Assembly (NCBI RefSeq): GCF_028502605.1
Contig: NC_079235.1
Span: 2,356,001 to 2,420,000, forward strand
Length of the DNA stretch: 64,000 nt
Direction: 5' to 3'
From: Trichoderma breve
Taxonomy: Eukaryota > Ascomycota > Sordariomycetes > Hypocreales > Hypocreaceae
This document shows positions 55,004 to 64,000 of this stretch, piece by piece. A program made the translations under genes and the position numbers. The notes under the pieces were generated by a model. It made no database searches. It had not been told where the DNA came from and saw only the letters and a program-made list of their open reading frames with translations. Each line of letters begins with the position of its first letter. The stretch's first letter is position 1.

Positions 55004-55024
55004 TTTTTTTTTTTTTTTTTTTTT
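55004..55024. repeat. Poly-T run (21 T)
   Basis: Uninterrupted T21 in the presumed leader/promoter of the NUC-1 gene. Confidence 0.9.
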
Positions 55025-55400
55025 GCTGACGATACTCCTGCCGTTGCGTCACTATTCGCCAATTGCTGAGCCTGTGCGTACGGAACGGCTCTGTCCCGGG
55101 TTACTGCCGCTACTCCCCGACCGAAACGCTCTTCGTTACCCCGACATTCGTCGTCGACGACGGCATCGCCTTTTCGCCTGTCGCTTCTCTGTTGATCTCA
55201 TCTCCTGCTCTCTTTCAAGACGAGCCTCGGAAAGCGGTGTCCGAGAGCGCTGCTCACACTGTGGGCACACTAAGTACAGGAAAAGACGGTTCTTGGCATA
55301 CAGAACTCGACACCGTTGGATATTTGTTTGACTTGGGCCAAATCTCGCAGCGAACGACCATCTTGTGCGGAGACGCCCGGCGCATCTCCTACACATCGCC

Positions 55401-57634
55401 ATGATGAGCTCTGCAACGTGGAACACGCAGGACCAGGCCATGGCCGCAGCGTCGGAGGATGACTTCCAGCAGTTTCTCGACATCAGTGGCATGGCCAACA
55501 TGGGTGACGGCATGCAATTCGACTTCCAGGGCTTCCAGGACGACGGCTCGCATTCCATCATGGCCCAGCCTCGCCAGACCGCCGATGCCATCATGAGCGA
55601 CTCGGATCCCTCCAACATGATTCCTCGAAGCGACGGCCTCCTTCAGAACCACACGCCCGCCATGGCGCCCATGCCATCGCACATGATGGCGCAGTCGGCG
55701 TCCCACGAGGCCATTTCCAACATCGACGCCCAGATCCAGTATCTCCAGCAGCAAAAGTTTCAGCAGCAGCAGCGACAGCTGCAGGAGCAGCAGGCCACGT
55801 TCTTCCATGGCCATTCGGTGCCCCCGACGCCGCAGAGCCTGGAGATGACTCCCGGCAGCGCTCAGTTTTATTCCCAAGCCGAGCAGATGCCATCAAGAGG
55901 CGCCTACGACAGAAGTTACCATCAAAGGATGGCCGAGCAGGATGTAAGTCTCTTCTGCCCCGATCTTTCACTATCCTCTCAGCTGTAAAATACGTTTGTA
56001 GACGTCTTTGGACTATTGTTGAGCAATTTCTAACGACGAAATTCTACCTCTAGATGGCCTTTACACCTCTCGTATCACCAGCTGTCACCCCGCTGGATCC
56101 TCATTTCAACATGGATAGCGCCTTTACCGTACCAGGAGCCTACTTTAGTCCCCTGACATCGCCAGCTCTCCATGCACAGAATGATTCATCATCAAACTAT
56201 GACCACACCACTCACTCAAACAACTCACCGGTGGAGATGGACCTCGAACAGTCTGCTGTTCCCGCTGTCAACCTGGACCTCTCCAAGAAGACAAGAAAGA
56301 CCCAGGCTTCCAAGACAAGGGGTAAGCCAAGTGTCAAGAGCTCACCCATTTCCAAGCCACTCAGGCGAAAGATTGGCCCTAGCCCGGCCATGGTATCACA
56401 GGTGCTGAGCGAGGTAGAGGAGAGGAATCTACAGGCCGGCGATCACGGGCTGCTTCCCCTACCAGCTGCTTCTACCGATGGGTCTGATGAAAATGCGTCC
56501 GTTTCGCCAGAAAACCTGTCAGAAATGCCTCCTCCACCTATTCCTGCCAGGCGCTCAATGAGCAAATCGCCTTATATACGCCCGCAAACGAATATGCAGC
56601 CGAGCCTTGGAACCGGTCTGCTCGATGAACAACACCCTCCTCATCCCGCCACACCTGCTTCTCTGATGAAATTGCCGGCCTCTAAGACGAAGAAGATCAT
56701 CACAAGCCACCAAGAGGCTCCGCTCTCTGACAACATCGAGTCGCTTGAGCTCCCTGAATCAATATCTAATCCGTCGCTCGCTGGTGGTCTTGCCGACAAC
56801 CAGCTTGGCATACAGACCCCGCGGGCCGAGCCGAGCCTGGTATCCAAGGGAGTCACGTTCCAATCCATGCCTTCACCAATCGTCAGAGCGGCGGGAACAT
56901 CATCAGCAAACCAGAGCCCCCTCTTACTTCCTGGGGCGTCCGGCTCTAGCCAGCGAAAGACACCCCAGCTTTCCGCTAGGAATAGTCGCAAGAGGTCAAC
57001 GGGATCTATCCACGCATCTCCGGCTTTACTACCCAGGATATCCCCAAATATCAAGCCCCTACTCCCCGGTGCTCCTGGCATGTCTGTCGAGGACCAGGCA
57101 TCACGACTTTTGATGTCCAAATCAAATTACCAGAACATCTTGGAGGGCAACCAAGTCCCTGGTGTGTCTTATCCTAGCGAGCTGTCCACAAATCTTACTT
57201 CCAAGAGGACATCACACAAGATTGCCGAGCAAGGCCGCCGAAACCGCATCAACTCTGCTTTACAAATCATGGCCAGTCTCCTCCCGGATAGCAAAAACAA
57301 GATCATTTCGGGCGACGACGATGACAAGAAAGATGGGAAACAATCACATGCTTCAAATAGCAAGGCCAGTGTTGTGGAGAATGCCATCGTCCACATGAAG
57401 AATCTCGAGAAGGAGAATGTGGATCTTAAACAGGAGTTGCAAGCATTGAGGGACCAGCTTGAGAAGTTGAAGGGATCAGACGGCACCTCCGAAGTGAGCG
57501 ATGCAGCCCATGACAACGACAAGAAATTGCCAAGGATAAGCGAAGAACAGGGTGGCGGTGCCCAGGACGCCCAAGGAGACGTGAATATGTCGACGGCCAC
57601 AGCGACTATAGGCGAGCCCGAAGAAAGCAGCTGA
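55401..57634 (+). CDS. nuc-1: NUC-1/Pho4-type bHLH phosphate regulator, 707 aa
   Basis: Two exons, 55401-55943 and 56054-57634, with a phase-0 intron (gtaagt...ctctag; CTAAC branch site). The first of two adjacent ATGs is taken as the start. The N-terminal 180 residues are Met/Gln/Asp-rich with a Gln-rich helix (QYLQQQKFQQQQ). The middle is disordered with many Ser-Pro sites that could be cyclin-kinase targets. The bHLH region begins near residue 567: basic 'SHKIAEQGRRNRINSALQIM', a long acidic loop, then helix 2 and a leucine-zipper-like extension (ENVDLKQELQALRDQLEKLK). The His-Glu-Arg pattern of the basic region fits CACGTG binding. NUC-1/Pho4 proteins switch on phosphatases and phosphate transporters during phosphate starvation and are restrained by the Pho80-Pho85-type kinase. 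Confidence 0.88.
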
Positions 57635-58283
57635 CATTAATGTTGATGAGCACACCTGCTATGCAGAGTGATATGAACCGAGGGATAACGGTGTTTTAAC
57701 GGGATACGATCAATGTACATGATATTACGTCGTGTTGGGGTTTCCGGTCGGCACGGAGTAGAACGCAGATTTTTCTTGGAATTGTTGTGGTGGGCGAATG
57801 TTTTTCGGGGATGGTTCATGGCATATTTATTTGGGCGGTCTTCCCCGAATTTTTCCAACTTTTTTTTTTTTTGCGACTCTTGTTGATATTTCCTGTTGTT
57901 TCTTTTTCTTCTTTCTTGTTCGGTATGCATTGATGTCAAATGGGTGGGCATGTTGTCATCTTGTTCTATCCCCTGTCTTTTTTCCTCGCTTCTTGTTTCC
58001 TGTTTGTTCATCCCATCTTACCTTATACTTGATTGTGTAATCTAGACTCTGTGAGAGGAAATATCTGAATACCACTACGCGACTGCTGGCGTATCGTTAT
58101 CATATCGTTATCATATACTGCGGTCCTGACTTGGTGTATATTGGCGTCGTGATTTTGATCGTAACGTTGAAAAACGTCTGCTACAAAATATCGAAACGCT
58201 GCGCATGCGTGTAGGTGTTTTATGTGTATATAGAAGTCACATTTCACATCGAGTCAGCAAGAGGGTGTCGTGGGGATATGTAT
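57635..58283. other. Intergenic region between convergent NUC-1 and PCC1 genes
   Basis: 650 bp of T-rich 3' flanking sequence with no supported gene; presumed 3' UTRs. Confidence 0.5.
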
Positions 58284-58730
58284 TCATGGAGACTTTATTG
58301 AATTCGCCTTGTCTGCAGCTAATACGTCGACGTCCAACTGCTCCATGACTTCCAAGACCAGCTTGAGGCCCTCCATGAAGGAGTTGACGGCGACTCGCAA
58401 CATTCGGTTGGTCGTGGCCTGGTATTCTACCTGCAGCACCTCCGCATGGTCGTCTGAGCTGGGGCTTGAGGACGAGACGACGGAAAGATGTCTTTGGACG
58501 AGGGGCGAGAGTTCGGGGTCGACTTGGAGGGCTTTGAGGGCCGTGGAGGCGAGGCGGGGCATAGGGAAGGGGATGCGCAGCTGTCTGTTGAGGGGTTGTG
58601 ATGTTTGGTTAGCCATGACGACGGGGGAGATGGGAGATGGGAGATGGATGGTGGATGATTGGCAGGGTAACGGGAGGAGTGAGGGGAAATTAACTTGCAT
58701 GCTGCATGGGAACTTGGGATCGGAACTCAT
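58284..58730 (-). CDS. PCC1: KEOPS/EKC complex subunit Pcc1, 110 aa
   Basis: Two exons on the minus strand, 58730-58695 and 58580-58284, with a 114-nt intron (gttaat...gacag; CTAAC branch site in 'ATGGCTAACC'). The joined product, starting MSSDPKFPCSM, continues into 'LRIPFPMPRLASTALKALQV' and ends with the long amphipathic helix 'NRMLRVAVNSFMEGLKLVLE'. This is the compact alpha/beta Pcc1/LAGE3 fold of about 100 residues. Pcc1 dimerises and joins Kae1, Bud32 and Cgi121 in the KEOPS complex, which makes the t6A modification of tRNAs reading ANN codons and affects telomeres. The unspliced frame would insert about 38 residues of Pro/Ser/Leu-rich sequence and is less likely. The intron contains a short CCATCTC repeat. 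Confidence 0.85.
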   Translation of the reverse strand: MSSDPKFPCSMQVNFPSLLPLPCQSSTIHLPSPISPVVMANQTSQPLNRQLRIPFPMPRLASTALKALQVDPELSPLVQRHLSVVSSSSPSSDDHAEVLQVEYQATTNRMLRVAVNSFMEGLKLVLEVMEQLDVDVLAADKANSIKSP

Positions 58731-60128
58731 TGCGTGGGGAGAGTTTCTGGTTGAGACACTGGGTCTCGGGATGTTTTTCTTGTCTTGTCTTTCTTTTCTT
58801 GTCGAGGTTGAGAATGGAGGGGTCTTGCTTGTATGGCCCTGTGATGATGAACGGTGCTGTTGTTTCTTGTTGTTCTTTCTGATCTTCTTCTTTTCTGGAT
58901 GTGCTCCGGTAGGGCTTAACGAGTGGCTTATGCGCGCTGCAGCAGGTGATTAAGAGCCGGGATAGTGTGGGGATCTCTGCGTGTTGATGATGGAATTCCT
59001 CGAGCTTGGTTCTAGATGCAGATGCAAAACTTCAAGGGCCGATGATGTGGTTTGACGGACTGGAATGGGCCATGTGGGTATTATCAGCCACAGAGCGTGG
59101 CGCACCCAGACGTACTCAAGTACCGTAGCACGTCGAGCCACTGTACGATAGCCGCTAATCTTAGAGCAGCGGTTCAGCAGCGTTCTAGCAATTCTAGCAC
59201 GTCAGACCCCGGGCACAGCTGCCCAGTGCTTGTTATGACGTTGCCCTGGCGACGGGTCAGCGGCCCACTAATAACAGCGCTGCGCTGGCCTTGGAGCGCT
59301 GGCGCCGGGGGAACAGGGGGGCAACGCAGCTGTAGCGCTCCATTAGGGGGAGCTCAGGCCTGCAAGAATAACATCTGCAGCGCCTAACCCCCCCTGTTAC
59401 AAAAACATCCGCGACGGCCCAGATCACCAGCTCGAAACATCACCGGCTGACTTTTCTCTCTTTCTTAATCCTCACGCTTCCCCTCTCGGCCTTTCCCTCT
59501 CCTCGTTCCCTCCCAATCCTTCTTATTATCTCTAATACGAAAAGGTTTGCCTTTTGGCTACTCTTTGTTTATTTTTTCCCCATTTCATCTTTGCTAGAGC
59601 TTTAGTCGCATTGCTGTGACGCTTAGCATTGTGAGGGAAGAGACCGACGCTGGAGAGCGTGAGTGAGCGTGATAGAGAGAGAGACAAGGTGCACCCGTGC
59701 AATTCGCCGCCCACACCCCCGAACACCCGTTATCCTCCCCCCAACGTATTTTTTTCCTCCACTCGCAGCGATTTGAGACGTTTGTGATTGTCGACGGTCA
59801 AAAATATTCTCTCTCCGCCTCAATTGAGCTGTTGTCGTTTGGGTTACTTGATTTTGGTCTTGTCTCGCTAAATCCCGCCCAGCCCCCTTTATTCTTTTTG
59901 CGTTGTTGCCGCTTTCTTGTTTACATCAGTTGCATCACACGACCCTTTTTTGGGGAGCTTCACCGCAGCTTAGCTTTCGCCATTTTTCTTTTCTTTTTTT
60001 GCGCATTCGCGTTTGCGCAATTCCAAACAGCTTTTTAGCATCATATTTTACATCTAGATTCTGTTATTACTACGGACGTGGACGAGTAATTCGCTGCTGC
60101 GGATTGGAAGCATAGCGAGCCTGGAAGA
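58731..60128. other. Divergent promoter region between PCC1 and CDC14
   Basis: 1.4 kb with no supported gene. The CDC14 side (59.4-60.1 kb) is CT-rich and reads as promoter and long leader. Confidence 0.5.
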
Positions 60129-62188
60129 ATGGCTCCTTCTACGAGACACTCCCAGAATCTGGGCCATGTCGTTGAATACATTCCAGGTACGACAGCTTTC
60201 TCTACCCGCGGCATTGAGCTATACAGCTTCTCTATAGGTTTTCGAGCTTCGCGCTGACAATTTCTCAATCTACAGACCGACTCTATCTGGGCGCCTATGT
60301 GCACCCTCCGACTCCCGATACTCCGCTCCCCGGCACCGAATCCCCAAGAAAGCGAGCATCGCGATATGCGGACGGAGCTGCCCCAGCACCTCTGGTAACC
60401 AACCGAAACCCTCCCTGCTACTTCACAGTCGACGACACTCTTCTGTACAACGCCTTCCACCACGACTTTGGTCCTCTGCACATTGGCCACCTCTACCGCT
60501 TTGCCATCAAGTTCCACGATATCCTGGGCGCCAAGGAGAACCGAGACCGACCCATTGTCTTTTACAGTGCTGCCGATCCGAGGAGTGAGTTTTGACCGCT
60601 TTTAAGAATGGAATTGAAAGAGTTGATTTACTAACATTGTTGGCTGTTTCTAGGTCGCGCAAATGCCGCTTGTATGTTGGCTTGCTACATGGTTCTGATT
60701 CAGAACTGGCCGCCTCACTTGGCCCTGGCACCTATTGCTCAGATTGACCCTCCGTTGATGCCCTTCCGAGATGCTGGCTACAGCCAGGCCGACTATGGCA
60801 TCAGCGTCCAGGATGTGGTATATGGTGTCTGGAAGGCCAAGGAAGAAAAGTGCTGCGACTTGGACAACTTTGACCTGGACCAGTATGAGATGTACGAGCG
60901 AGTCGAGCATGGCGACTTCAACTGGGTCACACCCAACTTTCTTGCCTTTGCCTCCCCTCAACACACGCCAGTGGCCAAGATTACCGAGGACTCTGACCTA
61001 TATCCTCTGCTTCCCAGGGACGTGGCCGCAGTCGAGGATCACCCGCTCCTTCCCCAGCCCTTCAAGAATGTGCTCTCACATTTTACTGAGCGCAACATTG
61101 GCTTGGTCGTCCGATTGAACTCTCCCCTCTACTCCCCATCCTACTTTGAGGCCCTGGGAATCCAGCATGTCGACATGATTTTCGATGATGGAACCTGCCC
61201 TCCTCTTTCCATGGTTCGCAAGTTCATTCGCATGGCTCATGAGACCATCACTGTCAAGAAGAGAGGCGTGGCTGTTCACTGCAAGGCTGGCCTTGGCCGA
61301 ACCGGCTGCCTCATTGGCGCCTACCTGATCTACCGCCATGGCTTCACTGCAAACGAGGTCATCTCTTTTATGCGCTTCATGAGACCTGGTATGGTTGTTG
61401 GACCTCAACAGCACTGGCTGCACCTCAACCAGGGAACATTCCGAGAGTGGTGGATCGAGGAGCGTATTGAGCGAAAGCTCAGGAGAGAGCTTGCTGCCGC
61501 TGCCGCCGCCGCTGGTCATCCGGCACCCCAGACGCCCATGCGAGCCGTCAAGTCTGCGCGTAACGGCCAGACAGTGACCCCCTCTAACCGGAGCCCATCC
61601 GGCCGCACTCCCCTTAGTGAGGTGGACCAAGATCGCGGCAATGTCGGAGTTCATGAAGATTATTTACCGGCACCAACGCCTGGACAGCCGCGAAAGGCAG
61701 CGCGCGATCGGCGCAATCATCATCAGAGATCGGATGCTTTCCATGCAGCAGCAGAGGAACAACTCTTCGAACAGCAGCAACATAGACAGGAGGAAGTAAC
61801 AGCACCACCATCGCCACAGCGCCGTTCACAGGCCCCAGACTCGGACGAGGAGCAGCACTTGCGGATGCGAAAGCAGCGCAAGGCGGCCCAATCATCCAAT
61901 CGGAGCGGGAAAACTCAACCGGCGAGCCAGGACACGAGCCCATATGTCATAGACAATGACGCCTCATTCGATGCCGAGAATATTGGTTCCGTAAAACCCA
62001 AATCTGCCGAGAGGGTCCCCAGCCAGCCTGGCACACTCGCCAAGGTCCGGAATCGGCGGCAAGCTGCGGATTCACCCTTGAGATCCAAGGAATCTGCTGG
62101 TGTTCGCAAGACGAGTGGCCGTGTTGGTAGTGCTGGTGTGGGCGCGTCGGTATCATCGACTGGCCGCAGAGTCTCGGGCACGTCGTAG
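60129..62188 (+). CDS. CDC14: CDC14-type dual-specificity phosphatase, 633 aa
   Basis: Three exons, 60129-60186, 60276-60584 and 60654-62188, join in frame through GT-AG introns with CTAAC/CTGAC branch sites. An N-terminal DSP-like domain (about 15-200; 'YFTVDDTLLYNAFHHDFGPL') is followed by the catalytic domain (about 215-420). The P-loop HCKAGLGRTG has the nucleophile Cys332 and its Arg six residues later. The adjoining 'AYLIYRHGFTANEVISFMRF' helix and QQHWL motif are typical of Cdc14. The C-terminal 200 residues are basic, Gln/Ser-rich and disordered. Cdc14 reverses Cdk phosphorylation (Ser-Pro sites) at mitotic exit, acting in nucleolus, spindle and cytoplasm. In filamentous fungi it also supports septation and conidiation. 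The long N-terminal insertion near residues 27-52 is Pro-rich. Confidence 0.95.
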
Positions 62189-63261
62189 GCAAGCGTGACC
62201 AGACGAAGGGCTGGGACAGCCATTCACAAGGAAATGGCTGAACACCTTGTAAACTTTACATCTTAACGATCATGACTTCACGTTTTATTCTATTACGAGC
62301 GATTAATGCGTATGCATATACACGGGCGTTTTAGTCTTCCAAGGCGCGACGGGAGAGGCAGCATGACTTTTTTTATACCACTATTCACCACCATCACCAC
62401 AACTAACCACCACGACTTACTACTACAACGCTGAATGTTCCCTGCGATTTTGAGACTACATGAATTCTCTTTATGACCCTCATTACGCCAAAGAAATGCC
62501 ATTTTTTGGACACGCTTCAAGCGAGAAAGTGAGAGAAAACGATATGATGAGGTGAGAGCGGGAGAAAAAGCCGGCAAATCCCAAGAAGAAGAAGAGAGAG
62601 AGATGGAGGGGAGGATTTATGGCGGCGATGGCGCAACGGACGGAAATGGAAAGGGGATTTGGGTACATTGGTGTTTTCTTCTTTTTTCACTTTACTTCGG
62701 CATTGTACTGGCTACTGCTCTTCATTGGTCTTTTTTGTGTGTCTTTTTTTCCTTCGCTTCTTTTCTGTTTCTTCTCTTCTCTTCTTGCTCTTCCTTGTGC
62801 GTATTCTTTTTACTTACTCTTTGCTGCGACTGGTCTATTGGGCATAGGGGTAGGCATTTGGGTATTGCACGGTACGATGTTCGGTTGCTAGTTCAACCTT
62901 TTTTGAGACGGTGGAGGTTGTGGTGTGCTATATATCAATTTTGATGCATGATATTTCAATAACTCTTTTTAATACTTTGCAAGTCAAGTTTAAAACTCTT
63001 TTCTTTTGCTTATTGCGTACTGTGATATGTCTTTATCCTTGTCTGTGGTTGCTTTATAGAGTGATTGTCATGCATATCAACTTGGCAATTCGGCGTGCCA
63101 AGGTGTACAGGGGTTGGGATGCTTGCTGATGCCAAGAAGCCATCTCTATGTGTAATACAAAGTAAATCGTATGTACTATGGAGAGTTACTCAAGCTAGGT
63201 ACGAAGAGAAATTAACATGAAGTTGGGAAAAGCAGATCATTAAAGTTTTAATACGAGTCTT
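62189..63261. other. 3' flank of CDC14 and intergenic region
   Basis: 1.07 kb with several T-rich runs and no supported gene. Open frames of up to 130 codons at 62.5-62.95 kb are built from T-rich low-complexity sequence (Phe/Leu/Cys-heavy products) and were not accepted. Confidence 0.45.
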
Positions 63262-63300
63262 CCTATTTTCACCGTAGAATATTGCTATTTTTTACCGTAG
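63262..63300 (+). repeat. Left terminal inverted repeat
   Basis: Contains CCTATTTTCACCGTAG followed by AATATTG and a second CTATTTT-CCGTAG block. It is the inverted partner of 63814-63851, differing by about two bases and a one-base length change. Confidence 0.8.
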
Positions 63301-63813
63301 TGGCCCGTGCCAGTACTGAAATAAATGCGCACACACCACCGATCCCATTAATCCACACCCAATTACAGTGCGGCGCCCTGGTGCGTCACGTATTGACTAT
63401 TGACCCGAACTTGCCCTTCAGCCTTGGCTTTTGCATTAGGAAGTTCAATATTACAATGGAATTCCTTCCTCGGTGACGATCGCCTTGAATAGTCTCTTCT
63501 ATGGCGAGGCTGGCTGTAATAGCTGCTGCTGAGCCAGAGCCCGAGGCTGAGTCTGAGGCCGAGGATGTCATTGAAGTCATCCGGACCACCTAACTTAGCT
63601 TTGACGAGCTAAATGAACTAGCCAGCCCTTGAGAAGTGTTTACACAAAATTAGAAGGCCTGAAATGCGATTTTTGAAGAAATTGGCACCAATTGATGGTC
63701 TATACGGAGAAGCGTTGTAATGTAATGTTCTTTCCCAGCGTGCTATATAGTATTTTAGTGTGCGGGTGTGGTGATTGTGATCGAGGAGTAAACGTAGCTC
63801 GGGATGTAGAGTA

Positions 63814-63851
63814 CTACGGTGAAAATAGCAATATTCTACGGTGAAAATAGG
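63814..63851 (-). repeat. Right terminal inverted repeat
   Basis: CTACGGTGAAAATAG, then CAATATT, then CTACGGTGAAAATAGG: two perfect copies of the 15-bp block. Reverse complement of the left repeat. Confidence 0.8.
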
Positions 63852-64000
63852 TAAACTCTTTAGTAGATGCTGTTCTGTCAGCTTGCTCTACCGAGTAGAT
63901 TGACACCAAACACTAACGAAGACTTCCTACAACGAACAGAGTAATACTCAACTGGACTTTGAGATTACGCGAGATGCCATGCGCAGGGTTGTGTGAGATT

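Larger units (their letters stand above)
51345..55400. other. Long non-coding interval (4 kb) upstream of NUC-1
   Basis: No supported gene. It contains a G-run tract at 51883-51905, an AG microsatellite near 52669-52684, several short stop-free frames without protein character, and a 21-T run at 55004-55024. From about 54.8 kb the sequence is CT-rich and reads as promoter and leader of the bHLH gene. Confidence 0.45.
63262..63851. mobile_element. 590-bp element with 38-bp terminal inverted repeats (possible MITE)
   Basis: The left end, 63262-63300, and the reverse complement of the right end, 63814-63851, agree at almost every base. Each end contains two copies of a block of the form CTATTTTCACCGTAG, the second slightly degenerate on the left. 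The interior holds no complete transposase. A short frame at 63501-63584 encodes an acidic 27-residue peptide (EPEPEAESEAED) and then stops. The size and ends fit a non-autonomous inverted-repeat transposon. No clear target-site duplication could be confirmed. The parent superfamily is unknown. Confidence 0.65.

Noticed and set aside
62552..62944. 130-codon hydrophobic open frame after CDC14
   Set aside because: Hydrophobicity is an artefact of T-rich sequence (Phe, Leu, Ser, Cys codons).
1..64000. CRISPR arrays, bacterial operons, ribosome-binding sites or rho-independent terminators
   Set aside because: The window is eukaryotic nuclear DNA; none of these is expected and none was seen.

Overview
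This window is chromosomal DNA of a filamentous ascomycete. The evidence is many short (about 50-280 nt) GT-AG introns with CTAAC/CTGAC-type branch points, long pyrimidine-rich leaders, and recognisable fungal orthologues: a NUC-1/Pho4-type bHLH regulator, KAR9, MPH1, an Sgs1/BLM/QDE-3 RecQ helicase, MEX67, PCC1 and CDC14. The gene set and intron style suggest Sordariomycetes, plausibly Hypocreales (a Trichoderma-like genome). That placement is inferred; no rRNA or other species marker is present.

Layout. 0-9 kb: a small three-exon coiled-coil gene, an alpha/beta-hydrolase (four exons), a convergent BTB protein, an HSP20-type small heat-shock protein, and a conserved unknown protein ending in a calponin-homology-like segment. 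9-23.5 kb: a 4.6 kb non-coding stretch, then KAR9 (+) converging on the RecQ helicase (-). 23.5-28.8 kb is poorer in genes and partly AT-rich, with a DUF1275 membrane protein and an orphan 247-residue modular protein. 28.8-36.5 kb: a very large ankyrin protein carrying what looks like a nucleotidyltransferase-type fold in its N-terminal part, a decayed 29-bp minisatellite just behind it, and an Atg33/Scm4-like membrane protein. 37.8-44.5 kb: MPH1 (-) and MEX67 (+), divergent. 44.5-55.4 kb: two long non-coding stretches on either side of a kelch-type single-pass membrane protein. 55.4-62.2 kb: NUC-1, PCC1 (KEOPS subunit) and CDC14. The right edge holds a 590-bp element bounded by near-identical 38-bp inverted repeats.

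Functional links. Fungal genes are not in operons here, but themes recur. Two recombination helicases that act on the same intermediates (Sgs1-type RecQ and Mph1) lie 18 kb apart, and both promoters pair a CACGTGAC box with MCB/E2F-like sites. KAR9 and CDC14 serve spindle positioning and mitotic exit. MEX67 and PCC1 serve mRNA export and tRNA modification. The features most worth following up are the ankyrin/nucleotidyltransferase-like protein with its possible mitochondrial presequence, the inverted-repeat element at the right edge, the 29-bp minisatellite, and the orphan protein in the AT-rich stretch.
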